Below are positions 14,370 through 22,324 of a stretch of DNA of 33,838 nucleotides, in pieces. Position 1 is the first letter of the stretch. Each line of letters begins with the position of its first letter. This stretch comes from Myxococcales bacterium (GTDB lineage: Bacteria > Myxococcota_A > UBA9160 > UBA4427). Both the position numbers and the translations under genes were made by a program. Location of the stretch: positions 1 through 33,838 of the forward strand of contig JAAZXM010000045.1 of NCBI GenBank assembly GCA_014240165.1, in the 5' to 3' direction. Under the pieces are notes generated by a model. The model did not search any database, was not told the DNA's origin, and saw only the letters and a program-made list of their open reading frames with translations.

Positions 14370-15671
14370 TCAGGGCCGACCCGCAGAATTCGGGCTCTCA
14401 AGGGTTCCGATCCATTTCTTGATCTCCCCGGCAAGCTCCTCGGCGATATCCACGAGTTGCAGATCCATGTCCGAGCCAATCTGGCGCGCAAAAGACGAAG
14501 CCCCGAACGCACGGACCATGACGTAAGCATCAGGGCAACGATCGCGCATCCGCATGGCTGCCTTCAGATTCGATTGGTCGTCGTTTGTTCCCAACAAGAT
14601 GACCAGTCGGCGAGACGACTGGCTCTCGCCCCCATGGGTTTCCAGTAGCGAAGCCCAGCTGCGGGGATCCTCTTGTATGCCCCGCTGGCGCGTCACCTCG
14701 ATCCCAGCCAGCCGTTCCTGCTGGGCCTGGGGCAGGGCATCATGGAATTGCTGCCAGGCGAGTTCAGCCTCCGGAGCGATAACCACAATAGAAGCGATCT
14801 GCTCACTCCCCCGAACCTCGACGAATTGCCGCAGATAGGTTTGGCAAAAGCGGCCGAATCCGCTGAAAACCAACGTCTCCCGGCCTTCGGATCGTCGCAT
14901 GTACTCAATGCTGTCCCGGCAGATCTTCTCGGCCACCGCTTTATGAACATTGACGCAGGGCTCGCGTCCATCGCTACCGAGCATCCGGTTGGCGCGGTCC
15001 ATCAAATCGAGATCGGCGACGCGCACAAGCATGGGAAGGGTTCGGCCAGCGGGCAGGTTGCGGGTGGACCGCACCGCCAATTCGACATTGGCCAGCTCAT
15101 CATTGGTGAACAAAAGCAGGCTGCGTGCCTTTCCGAGACGAAGGCTCGCGATGGTGCCGCGCTCGGTCATATCACCGGCCAGAAGATGCACGCGCTTGAG
15201 CGGCCGAAAGTGATTCAGCTGCGCATCGGTGATCTCTTTTTCAACAACAACGATACTCGCCAAGGGAAATTCAGTGCGGCACTCATCGACCACCGCGCGT
15301 GCGATTCGACCGGCTCCCGCCACGACGATGTGGTCTCGCCAGGGCCAACGATCCACCAGCCGGAGCCAGATCGCTCTCCACAGGCCCTCGATCACCGCCG
15401 CAGCAGCCAAGGCCGGCGCAACGAAATACGCCATGACCAGGATATTCTGCCAGACGCGCGGGCCTCCTGTGGGCATCCCGAGATCCATGCCCCCCAAGGC
15501 GAAGAGGCCGATCGCGTAATAGAGCTGAACAAGGAAGGCGTCGTCGGGGATGTCGCCCCGATCACTCACGTTGACGCCGTTGCGAAAGGCGAGCACCGTA
15601 AGGGCCAACACCACCAGGACAGGCAAGACCTGGCGGAAGACGGTTCGCAGAAGACTTCGCCGAACAGGCAT
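14370..15671 (-). CDS. Two-RCK (TrkA-N) ion-channel-like membrane protein
   Basis: The 433-aa product has two transmembrane segments (about 13-29 and 75-95) around a pore-like loop (about 50-68), then two Rossmann RCK/TrkA-N domains. The first begins I-V-V-A-G-A-G-R-I-A-R near residue 115 and the second L-V-F-S-G-F-G-R-F near 270. This layout matches NAD- or Ca-gated potassium channels and CASTOR/POLLUX-type channels. The loop reads F-A-L-G-G-M-D-L-G-M-P and lacks the usual T-V-G-Y/F-G filter, so potassium selectivity should not be assumed. The start codon lies only 13 nt after the CCA end of the upstream tRNA-Arg gene, with no clear Shine-Dalgarno site. The gene is convergent with the second barrel gene. 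Confidence 0.75.
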   Translation of the reverse strand: MPVRRSLLRTVFRQVLPVLVVLALTVLAFRNGVNVSDRGDIPDDAFLVQLYYAIGLFALGGMDLGMPTGGPRVWQNILVMAYFVAPALAAAAVIEGLWRAIWLRLVDRWPWRDHIVVAGAGRIARAVVDECRTEFPLASIVVVEKEITDAQLNHFRPLKRVHLLAGDMTERGTIASLRLGKARSLLLFTNDELANVELAVRSTRNLPAGRTLPMLVRVADLDLMDRANRMLGSDGREPCVNVHKAVAEKICRDSIEYMRRSEGRETLVFSGFGRFCQTYLRQFVEVRGSEQIASIVVIAPEAELAWQQFHDALPQAQQERLAGIEVTRQRGIQEDPRSWASLLETHGGESQSSRRLVILLGTNDDQSNLKAAMRMRDRCPDAYVMVRAFGASSFARQIGSDMDLQLVDIAEELAGEIKKWIGTLESPNSAGRP

Positions 15672-15684
15672 CTTTGGGTCCGAG

Positions 15685-15761
15685 TGGCGCGCCCGGCAGG
15701 ATTCGAACCTGCGACCCCCGGCTCCGCAAGCCGATGCTCTATCCAGCTGAGCTACGGGCGC
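15685..15761 (-). tRNA. tRNA-Arg, anticodon GCG
   Basis: A full cloverleaf reads on the minus strand: acceptor GCGCCCG/CGGGCGC, D-stem GCTC/GAGC, anticodon arm TCGGC-TTGCGGA-GCCGG, T-arm GCAGG-TTCGAAT-CCTGC, discriminator G and encoded CCA (15685-15687). The seven-base loop gives anticodon GCG, which reads CGC and CGU (Arg). Most bacteria use an ACG (inosine) tRNA for these codons, so the G34 form is notable. Confidence 0.93.
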
Positions 15762-15847
15762 GCTGTAAGTGTGTTTCTTCTGGGGCCTGTCTTTCGCGGA
15801 GAGCGGCTCACTCTAGCGAAAAACACCCGGCGCTGAGAGGCCGGGGC

Positions 15848-15935
15848 TGGCGGAGAGAGTGGGATTCGAACCCACGGTAGGTTTCCCTACACACGCTTTC
15901 CAAGCGTGCGCCTTAAGCCACTCGGCCATCTCTCC
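15848..15935 (-). tRNA. tRNA-Ser, anticodon GGA
   Basis: Acceptor GGAGAGA/TCTCTCC, anticodon arm CACGC-TTGGAAA-GCGTG (anticodon GGA), a long type II variable arm GTAGG-gaaa-CCTAC, a GTGGG/CCCAC T-arm and encoded CCA (15848-15850). It reads UCC and UCU codons and lies 86 nt upstream of the tRNA-Arg gene on the same strand. Confidence 0.95.
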
Positions 15936-16037
15936 AAGGTTCCTTGCCTGGCTTGTTGATCTCCTGAGACCGGCCAAGTTCCTGGGCCCGCCGCCGTCCA
16001 CCCGAATCGGGCCGCGGCCCCGCGCCCCACGAATACC

Positions 16038-16125
16038 TGGCGGAGAGGGAGGGATTCGAACCCTCGAATGGTTTCCCATTACACCCTTAGCAGGGGCGCG
16101 CCTTCAGCCACTCGGCCACCTCTCC
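16038..16125 (-). tRNA. tRNA-Ser, anticodon GCT
   Basis: Acceptor GGAGAGG/CCTCTCC, anticodon arm CGCCC-CTGCTAA-GGGTG (one G-U pair; anticodon GCT), long variable arm AATGG-gaaa-CCATT and encoded CCA (16038-16040). It reads AGC and AGU codons. It is the second of three clustered serine tRNAs. Confidence 0.95.
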
Positions 16126-16282
16126 GCGGGGCAGGAACATAACGATTTTGCAGGCGGATTCCCCACCCCGATCCGAACTGCCCCATGGGGGTACAAGCGG
16201 CTGGAGCGGCGGATTCCGGGGGCGGGGGTCGGGATCCCGCGAGCGGGCCCGGGCAGCAAGACCCCAAGAAAATTCGGTGCCT

Positions 16283-16370
16283 TGGCGGAGAGGGTGGGAT
16301 TCGAACCCACGAGAGCTTTCACTCTGGCGGTTTTCAAGACCGCTGCCTTCAACCGCTCGGCCACCTCTCC
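16283..16370 (-). tRNA. tRNA-Ser, anticodon TGA
   Basis: Acceptor GGAGAGG/CCTCTCC, anticodon arm GCGGT-CTTGAAA-ACCGC (anticodon UGA), long variable arm AGAG/CTCT and encoded CCA (16283-16285). It reads UCA and related UCN codons. It is the first gene of the minus-strand tRNA cluster. Confidence 0.95.
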
Positions 16371-17084
16371 GTGAAACACTCCCGGAAGCCCCCAAGGCCC
16401 GCTTCCCCAATTCTCGCTCGTGAGAATGCAGAAGCCCAAGGCGTGCCGGCCGTCGGCGCACAGGGTACCCGAGATCGGCGGAGCGGCTAGGGGCGAGCAA
16501 GTGGCGATCCCGGGCGGCATCCGCCCGGGGCTCGGCCGACGCGCCCAGGTCAAAGGGCCTGAGAAAAGCAGCGCCGGATGATCGAGTACCCATCCCAGTC
16601 CATCCGAATTTCAATTTAAAAAGCCGGCGCAAAGACCTGGACCCGCGGCGACGGGGCCAAGCCGACACGCGGACGCAGAGAACGACTCACCCCGCTCTGG
16701 AAAGCGCCGGGCAAGCCCCCAAGCCCAGACGTTCTCTTCGCCTCTCAACACGCAAACGCGCGACCGGATCGGTGCGGATTCTCGTCAATGAATTGCCAAA
16801 TAAGCGAAACACTTAAGTTGAAAGCCGCGGGAGGCTAACTGCCCTTTTTGCCTATGAACTGCAGTGCAAGAAACGACGTAGCTGTGGGCTATTGGCTTAG
16901 CTTCGGACTATTCTTGCCGAAGTAGAAGAGCGGGACTTTTGACCCATTCGGGGTGTGAATACGCCCCCCCTCCATCCCGCACGGAAATAGAGACCGTCGA
17001 GCGTCGGCATGTCTTTTGCACCAATGCCCCCGCACCCCTTTGGCGCCTGGGGTTTGGCCATTTGATAGAAAGGGAAACGCTGCA
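16371..17084. other. Intergenic region between the tRNA cluster and the glycan operon
   Basis: No gene is supported in these 714 bp. They should hold the tRNA promoter (minus strand) and the operon promoter and leader (plus strand). Visible structures are a perfect hairpin CCCGGGCGG-CAT-CCGCCCGGG (16509-16529), an inverted repeat ATTCTC/GAGAAT (16410-16427), an A/T-rich patch near 16607-16622, a structured stretch at 16790-16900 and a hairpin CTTCGG/CCGAAG (16901-16922). None could be assigned to a known element with confidence. Confidence 0.45.
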
Positions 17085-19385
17085 GTGAGCTTGCGTACAA
17101 GACTCTTGTTCGGGCTTACCGCGACCATTGGGTTGGTTATCGCTCTGGCGATCAGCTCCTATTGGCTGAACCGCGATATCGAGACAAGAGTTCGCGAGCT
17201 GCAATCGCGCCCCGGAGCGGATCTCGCGCGCATCGACGTTCGGCAGCACGGCCTCGATATCGAAGGTTTTTGGGATGACGAGGGGTTTTTCGTCGCCCGG
17301 GAACTCGATGTTCTTCCCCGGGTCCGTCGACCCAAATTGCGCGGTGAACTGCAAGCGGTCGATCCGGTGGGCAAATCCGTCCGCATCTACGGAATGGAAA
17401 TCGCCATCCGCCCGGCAACCGACATTCTGGGCCTCTTGGACACGGCGGTCAGTCTCGAGGATCTGGCCCCTGGCCAGCGCGTCGAGATCAATGCGCGCGT
17501 GGAAAACGATCGCTGGTTCGCGCGAAAGATCGAGACCCATAATGTCAAGTCGAACGACAAGATCAAGGGAACGCCGACTGAGGTTCAACTGGGCCAGGAC
17601 GGCGGCTGGCTCGAGGTACACGGGCTGCGGGTGGTGCTCCCGCCCGCACCCGAGGAGACCGCTGGAAGCTCCCTTCGCCAGCTGAGACTCGCCACCCTGA
17701 TGTCGGTGGTTTTGCAGGAGTTCCGCTCCGCCGCACACGCACTGGTTGGGCATCGAGCCGAAGTAACGGACCCATCAGAGGATCTCGCCGATGCAGAGGC
17801 GGCCGACAGCACCGAAAGCGCCCAGGAACGCCTGGCCGAGTCCCTCGAAGCATTGGGCTATTACCTGAAACAACTCGATTCCTCCGGCACGGAATTCGCC
17901 GCCGAGGCGAGCTCTCCTGACCAGAGGCCCGCCCTCCTGAGAAGCCGCCTCGAAGCGCTCGTCGCTCAGCGAGACGTGCTCTCGGATCTCGCGAAACGAG
18001 ACCTTGTCGCCGCAGACCAATATCTCGAGGAAACCATCGACCCTCACGTCGATCGCGACATGCTTCCCATCCTCTACGCGCTCCGCGGCGAGGCCGAGGA
18101 GAACCTGAGCGACGAGGTGCGCGCGATCTCGACGCGGGCGGATACCAGTACTCGCCTGGTTTTGCTCGTCAGCATGCTCGCGGTGCTTGGCGTAAGCATC
18201 CTCGGGTGGCTTTTCTGGCGAGCAATCGATGCGCCGGTTCGTGCCCTCCATTCCGCCGCCTTGCAGATTGGCCACGGGCACCTCGAAACCCGGGTGGAGG
18301 TCAAGGCCCAGGGAGAACTCGGCGTGCTCGCCGACGCATTCAATCGCATGGCTGCAGAACTCTCCAGCACGACCATCTCGGTCAAGAGCCTCGAGAATAT
18401 CTTCGACTCCATGGCGGGCATCCTCATCATGCTGGATGCCGACCGCAAAATCAGCAATGTCAACCGAGGCGCGCTTCAGCTCCTCGGCTATAGCCGAGAC
18501 GACCTGATCGGGCGGCCCTTCGACCTGGTCTGCGCCCGCTCGTCCGATGCATCCTTGGAGGCGGCCCTCGAGCAGGCCCAGGAGGGCATCGCGGCGGTGG
18601 AAGAACTGCCTTTGGTCAGGCGAAACGGATCGGCTGTTCTCGTGTCATTCTCGAGCGCCGGTATCGGCGGCGCCAATGGCCAGGTACAAGGATATATCTG
18701 CATCGCCCAGGATCTCAGCGAGCATAAGATGATCGAAGAACAGGTGCGCACTTCCCTGGATGAGAAGGAAGTCCTGCTGCGCGAACTCCATCATCGGGTA
18801 AAAAATAATATGCAGGTCATTTCCAGCCTGCTGGCCATTCAGGCCTCATATTCGCCAGATTCCCAGGCCGCACATCAGTTGGAAGAAAGCCAGGGGCGCA
18901 TTCAATCGATGGCCCTGATCCACGAACAACTGCACCATGCAGAAGACCTGGCGCATCTGGACGTGGCCGCGTATTTCCAATCCCTCGCGGAACATCTGGC
19001 ACGATCCTTCAGCTTGAAGGGCTCTATCGACGTGGATGTCGTTTTGACCGGCCCCCCTCTGGACCTCGACCATGCTTTGGTCTGCGGACTCATTGTGAAC
19101 GAACTCGTGACGAACTCGCTCAAGCACGCCTTTACGGCCGATGGCCAGGGGCATGTTCGCATCTCACTGCGAGAGGGCGAAGACGCTCGACGCATCCTCC
19201 AGGTCAGCGATAACGGCCCGGGCATGAAAGCTTCTAAGAATGATGCAGATCTCACCCTGGGCCTCACCCTGGTGAACAGTCTCGCCAGGCAACTGCGCGG
19301 CGACCTTTCCATTGATGTTGAAGCTGGAACTACCGTTCGCATCGAGTTCCCCCAACAAGCGCCCTTGGAAGCTGTCCGGACATGA
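17085..19385 (+). CDS. Membrane sensor histidine kinase (HAMP-PAS-HisKA_2-HATPase) with DUF5666-like sensor region
   Basis: The 766-aa product starts at GTG 17085, with AAGGGA 9 nt upstream. TM1 is about residues 7-26, a 330-residue periplasmic region follows, and TM2 is about 359-378. Next come a HAMP linker, a PAS domain (about 435-550), a HisKA_2 dimerisation domain with E-L-H569-H570-R-V-K-N-N-M-Q (H570 the likely phosphoacceptor), and an HATPase domain with N-E-L-V-T-N-S-L-K-H-A and D-N-G-P-G-M. Residues about 84-155 of the periplasmic part resemble a DUF5666 module (R-G-E-L-Q-A-V-D then L-A-P-G-Q-R-V-E-I then W-F-A-R-K-I). The rest of the sensor region is helical and Glu/Ala-rich. It overlaps the next gene, a receiver-glycosyltransferase fusion, by 4 nt (ATGA), making that protein the probable phosphorylation target. 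Confidence 0.88.
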   Translation: MSLRTRLLFGLTATIGLVIALAISSYWLNRDIETRVRELQSRPGADLARIDVRQHGLDIEGFWDDEGFFVARELDVLPRVRRPKLRGELQAVDPVGKSVRIYGMEIAIRPATDILGLLDTAVSLEDLAPGQRVEINARVENDRWFARKIETHNVKSNDKIKGTPTEVQLGQDGGWLEVHGLRVVLPPAPEETAGSSLRQLRLATLMSVVLQEFRSAAHALVGHRAEVTDPSEDLADAEAADSTESAQERLAESLEALGYYLKQLDSSGTEFAAEASSPDQRPALLRSRLEALVAQRDVLSDLAKRDLVAADQYLEETIDPHVDRDMLPILYALRGEAEENLSDEVRAISTRADTSTRLVLLVSMLAVLGVSILGWLFWRAIDAPVRALHSAALQIGHGHLETRVEVKAQGELGVLADAFNRMAAELSSTTISVKSLENIFDSMAGILIMLDADRKISNVNRGALQLLGYSRDDLIGRPFDLVCARSSDASLEAALEQAQEGIAAVEELPLVRRNGSAVLVSFSSAGIGGANGQVQGYICIAQDLSEHKMIEEQVRTSLDEKEVLLRELHHRVKNNMQVISSLLAIQASYSPDSQAAHQLEESQGRIQSMALIHEQLHHAEDLAHLDVAAYFQSLAEHLARSFSLKGSIDVDVVLTGPPLDLDHALVCGLIVNELVTNSLKHAFTADGQGHVRISLREGEDARRILQVSDNGPGMKASKNDADLTLGLTLVNSLARQLRGDLSIDVEAGTTVRIEFPQQAPLEAVRT

Positions 19386-21031
19386 GTGGTCGAAAAATCA
19401 TGATCGTCGAGGACGAAATGCTGGTCCAGCTTCATCTCGAGAGAACCATGAGGAGCATGGGCCACGTCGTCACCGCGACTTCAATGACCTCTACGGAGGC
19501 CATTAAAGCAGCGGAGATCGAAACGCCCGATCTCGTGTTGATCGATGTCAATTTGCCTGGCGCTCGAGACGGGATCAGCACGGCCCGAGAACTCAAAGAG
19601 CGCTTTGGCTGTGCCATCGTTTTCGCGACGGCCCATGCGGATGAGCAAACCCTCGAGCGCTCACAGTCTGTGGGTGGCTGCGGCTATCTGATCAAGCCCT
19701 TCACCAGCCCCGAATTGCGAGCTGCGGTGAATCGCGCCCTCGCGCTCAAAGACTCGGAACCAGAAGCGCCGCCTTGGAAGCGCACCGAAGAGCGGATCGA
19801 GGTGCCCGCTTTCGAAAAGCGCCCCTTCGGCGCCGGAACCCGCATGCTCTTTTATTCACACGACACCTTCGGCATGGGGCATCTCCAGCGTTCCCTCAAG
19901 CTGATCGGTGCCGCGATGGAACTGCACCCCGATATTTCGGTCTTGCTCGTCACAGGCTCCCCGGTCGTGCACCGCTACGAACTCCTAGCCGGCGCAGATT
20001 ACGTCAAACTCCCGGCGGTTCAGAAGGTTGGCAGTTCCGATTACGCTTCCCGCAGCCTGCTCATGTCGGGCCCAGGAGTGCGGAATTTGCGAACCAACCT
20101 GCTTCTGCGCGTCGTTCAGGACTACGACCCCAATGTGCTCTTTGTCGACCACTCGCCCGCAGGCATGCAGGGAGAGATGGTTCCCGCGCTCGAGTGGTTG
20201 ACGGAACGAACCCAGTGTCGGCGCGTTCTGGGGCTTCGCGACGTCACGGATGATGCTGCGAACGTAAGGGTTCTCTGGAAGGAACAGGGGATCTACGAGC
20301 TTCTCCAGCGGCATTACGATGATGTCGTGGTCTTTGGCAATAGTGAGATCTACGACCCGGTTCGGGAATACCAGCTTCCCTATTCGATCCGCAACAGCGT
20401 CAGCTACTTGGGTTTCGTCTGCGAGCAGCGCGTTTCGATCCCCGAGCCCGCACCTTCATCGAAGCCGCGCGTAGCCGTCTCCATTGGCGGTGGCGATGGG
20501 GCTATTTCTACGATTTTTGCCTACCTGGAGATGCTGAAGCATCATTCTGATTCCCTCAACGTGCATAGCGAGATATTGACCGGCCCCCTGGTATCCGATG
20601 AGGATATGCAGGAGGTGCTCGCAAGAGCCGAAGGGCTCCCTGTCGTCGTGCATAAATTCATGCCCTCGACTTCGGAATTTTTCGCTCATGCCGACCTTGT
20701 GGTCGCCACCGCGGGATACAACACCGTGACCCAGATCTTGCAATACGCCAAGCGTGCCGTGCTCATACCCCGGGTCCTCTACCGCCGAGAACAGCTCGTC
20801 CGGGCGCGTCGACTCGAGGAGCTTGGGCTGGTGGGCTGCCTTCACCCAATGGATATTTCGCCAGCGCGATTGGCCGAAGCATTGACTCGTGCTCTGGAAG
20901 ACACCAATGAGCCGCTCACCGAAGCGCGCTCGCGCGGGTCGCTTCCTCTGGACGGAGCCCAACGCTTCGCGGAACACTGCGGGGAATTCATGATCGATGT
21001 GGCCGCAGAAGACGACACGGCGCTTGCCTGA
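19382..21031 (+). CDS. Response-regulator receiver fused to a COG4671-type glycosyltransferase
   Basis: This 549-aa protein joins two domains in one uninterrupted frame. Residues 4-122 are a CheY-like receiver with the acidic pair E10-D11, phosphoacceptor D55 in V-L-I-D-V-N-L-P-G, T83 and K105. After a 30-residue linker, residues about 153-540 match the MurG-like predicted glycosyltransferases of COG4671: L-F-Y-S-H-D-T-F-G-M-G-H at the start, V-D-H-S-P-A-G-M-Q-G-E, L-G-L-R-D-V-T-D-D, and a C-terminal G-G-G-D-G with T-A-G-Y-N-T-V-T-Q for nucleotide-sugar binding. A receiver normally drives DNA binding or cyclic-nucleotide enzymes. Here phosphorylation would act directly on sugar transfer, an inference from the fusion. 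The kinase gene just upstream overlaps it. Donor and acceptor are unknown. Confidence 0.88.
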   Translation: MSGRKIMIVEDEMLVQLHLERTMRSMGHVVTATSMTSTEAIKAAEIETPDLVLIDVNLPGARDGISTARELKERFGCAIVFATAHADEQTLERSQSVGGCGYLIKPFTSPELRAAVNRALALKDSEPEAPPWKRTEERIEVPAFEKRPFGAGTRMLFYSHDTFGMGHLQRSLKLIGAAMELHPDISVLLVTGSPVVHRYELLAGADYVKLPAVQKVGSSDYASRSLLMSGPGVRNLRTNLLLRVVQDYDPNVLFVDHSPAGMQGEMVPALEWLTERTQCRRVLGLRDVTDDAANVRVLWKEQGIYELLQRHYDDVVVFGNSEIYDPVREYQLPYSIRNSVSYLGFVCEQRVSIPEPAPSSKPRVAVSIGGGDGAISTIFAYLEMLKHHSDSLNVHSEILTGPLVSDEDMQEVLARAEGLPVVVHKFMPSTSEFFAHADLVVATAGYNTVTQILQYAKRAVLIPRVLYRREQLVRARRLEELGLVGCLHPMDISPARLAEALTRALEDTNEPLTEARSRGSLPLDGAQRFAEHCGEFMIDVAAEDDTALA

Positions 21032-21074
21032 AACTCGAGGAATCGAAAGTGCGTAACCCCAGGGAGGGGAACTC

Positions 21075-22316
21075 ATGTTGAACCACCAGGAATCGAAAAA
21101 TCCGAGCGAGCCGCGAGTTGGCTACGTGGTCAAGCGCTACCCGCGCTATTCGGAAACGTTCATCGTCAATGAGATTCTGGCGCATGAAGCTTCGGGGCGA
21201 GAGCTGGAGATCTTCGCACTCCGCCCGCCCAATGATACGCATTTTCAGGATGCCATCTCCAGGGTGAGATCACCGGTCTGCTATCTGCCCCACGCAGGAG
21301 TCAAGGGCCGGGATTTCTGGAAGAGCCTTCAGAGTTTCATCGATGAACCCGAGAAATTGGCCGCCGGACTGGCTGCTGCCCGTGGCTATGGAATCGTAGA
21401 CGTCCACCAGGGCCTTTTGCTCGCCCAGGAAGTGCGGGCCCGGGGCATCACGCACCTCCACGCGCATTTCGCCACCTCGCCCACCACCGTGGCCAGGCTG
21501 GCCGCGCACTTTGCCGGTATCGGCTTCAGCTTTACAGCTCATGCCAAGGACATTTTTCACGAAGATGTGGACGAGTCGATGTTGGTGGACAAGCTTGCAG
21601 ATGCCGGCGCGGTCATCACCGTGAGCGATTTCAATGAGGCGCATCTACGAAGGATCAGCGCTGGGCGCGAGCCGAATATCATTCGCATCTACAACGGCCT
21701 CGACCTCGAAGCTTTCCGTTTCAGCTCGCCCCTCGAGCGCTCAGCCCACGTGATCGCCGTTGGGCGACTCGTGGAGAAGAAGGGCTTCGACGTTCTCGTC
21801 GAGGCCTGCGCAATCATGGCAAGCAAGGGGGTCGATTTCGACTGCAGCATCATCGGCACCGGTCCACTCGAGGCCGAGCTTCGCAATCTCATCGAGGCGC
21901 GAGGGCTGCAGGGTCGCGTGAGTATGCCCGGGCCTCTCGCCCAGAGCGATATGCGCGGGCGTGTCCAGGATGCCGCCGTAATGGCTGCACCCTGTATCGT
22001 GGGCGAGGACGGCAATCGAGATGGTCTGCCCACCACGTTGCTCGAATCCATGGCCCTGGGAACTCCGGCTATATCCACGGATGTCACGGGCATTCCCGAG
22101 GCGATCCGGCACGGGGAAACCGGCATCATCGTTCCCCAGCACAACGCCCAAAAACTCGCCGATGCCTTGACGAATTTGTTGGCCGAACCGCGCAAACGGG
22201 AGCAGCTGGCACAGAATGCGCGAAAGCTGATCGAGGCCGAGTTCGACGTGATGAAGAGCGCCGCTCGCATGCGGACCGTTTTTTCTGATGTCGCTGCTCG
22301 GTTGGGGAAGGGGTAG
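21075..22316 (+). CDS. GT4 family glycosyltransferase (WcaL/AmsK-like)
   Basis: The 413-aa GT-B fold enzyme starts at ATG 21075, with GGAGGGG just upstream. The N-terminal domain has the K-R-Y-P-R-Y-S-E-T-F-I stretch typical of colanic-acid or amylovoran-type transferases and H-L-H-A-H-F-A. The C-terminal domain has V-G-R-L-V-E-K-K-G-F and the donor site around G317-L-P-T-T-L-L-E324, where the usual E-x7-E is D316-x7-E324. It is expected to use a nucleotide sugar on the cytoplasmic face of the membrane, building a glycan on a lipid or polymer acceptor. It lies 43 nt after the receiver-transferase fusion and 8 nt before the next transferase. Sugar specificity cannot be read from the sequence. 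Confidence 0.9.
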   Translation: MLNHQESKNPSEPRVGYVVKRYPRYSETFIVNEILAHEASGRELEIFALRPPNDTHFQDAISRVRSPVCYLPHAGVKGRDFWKSLQSFIDEPEKLAAGLAAARGYGIVDVHQGLLLAQEVRARGITHLHAHFATSPTTVARLAAHFAGIGFSFTAHAKDIFHEDVDESMLVDKLADAGAVITVSDFNEAHLRRISAGREPNIIRIYNGLDLEAFRFSSPLERSAHVIAVGRLVEKKGFDVLVEACAIMASKGVDFDCSIIGTGPLEAELRNLIEARGLQGRVSMPGPLAQSDMRGRVQDAAVMAAPCIVGEDGNRDGLPTTLLESMALGTPAISTDVTGIPEAIRHGETGIIVPQHNAQKLADALTNLLAEPRKREQLAQNARKLIEAEFDVMKSAARMRTVFSDVAARLGKG

Positions 22317-22324
22317 AAGCGAAG

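Noticed and set aside
14673..15836. 387-aa plus-strand open frame opposite the channel gene
   Set aside because: It reads through two Rossmann-domain coding segments and a tRNA gene in antisense and shows no domain.
15859..16668. Several open frames across the tRNA cluster on both strands
   Set aside because: They overlap four complete tRNA cloverleaves. The repeated peptides they share come from conserved tRNA T-arm sequence.
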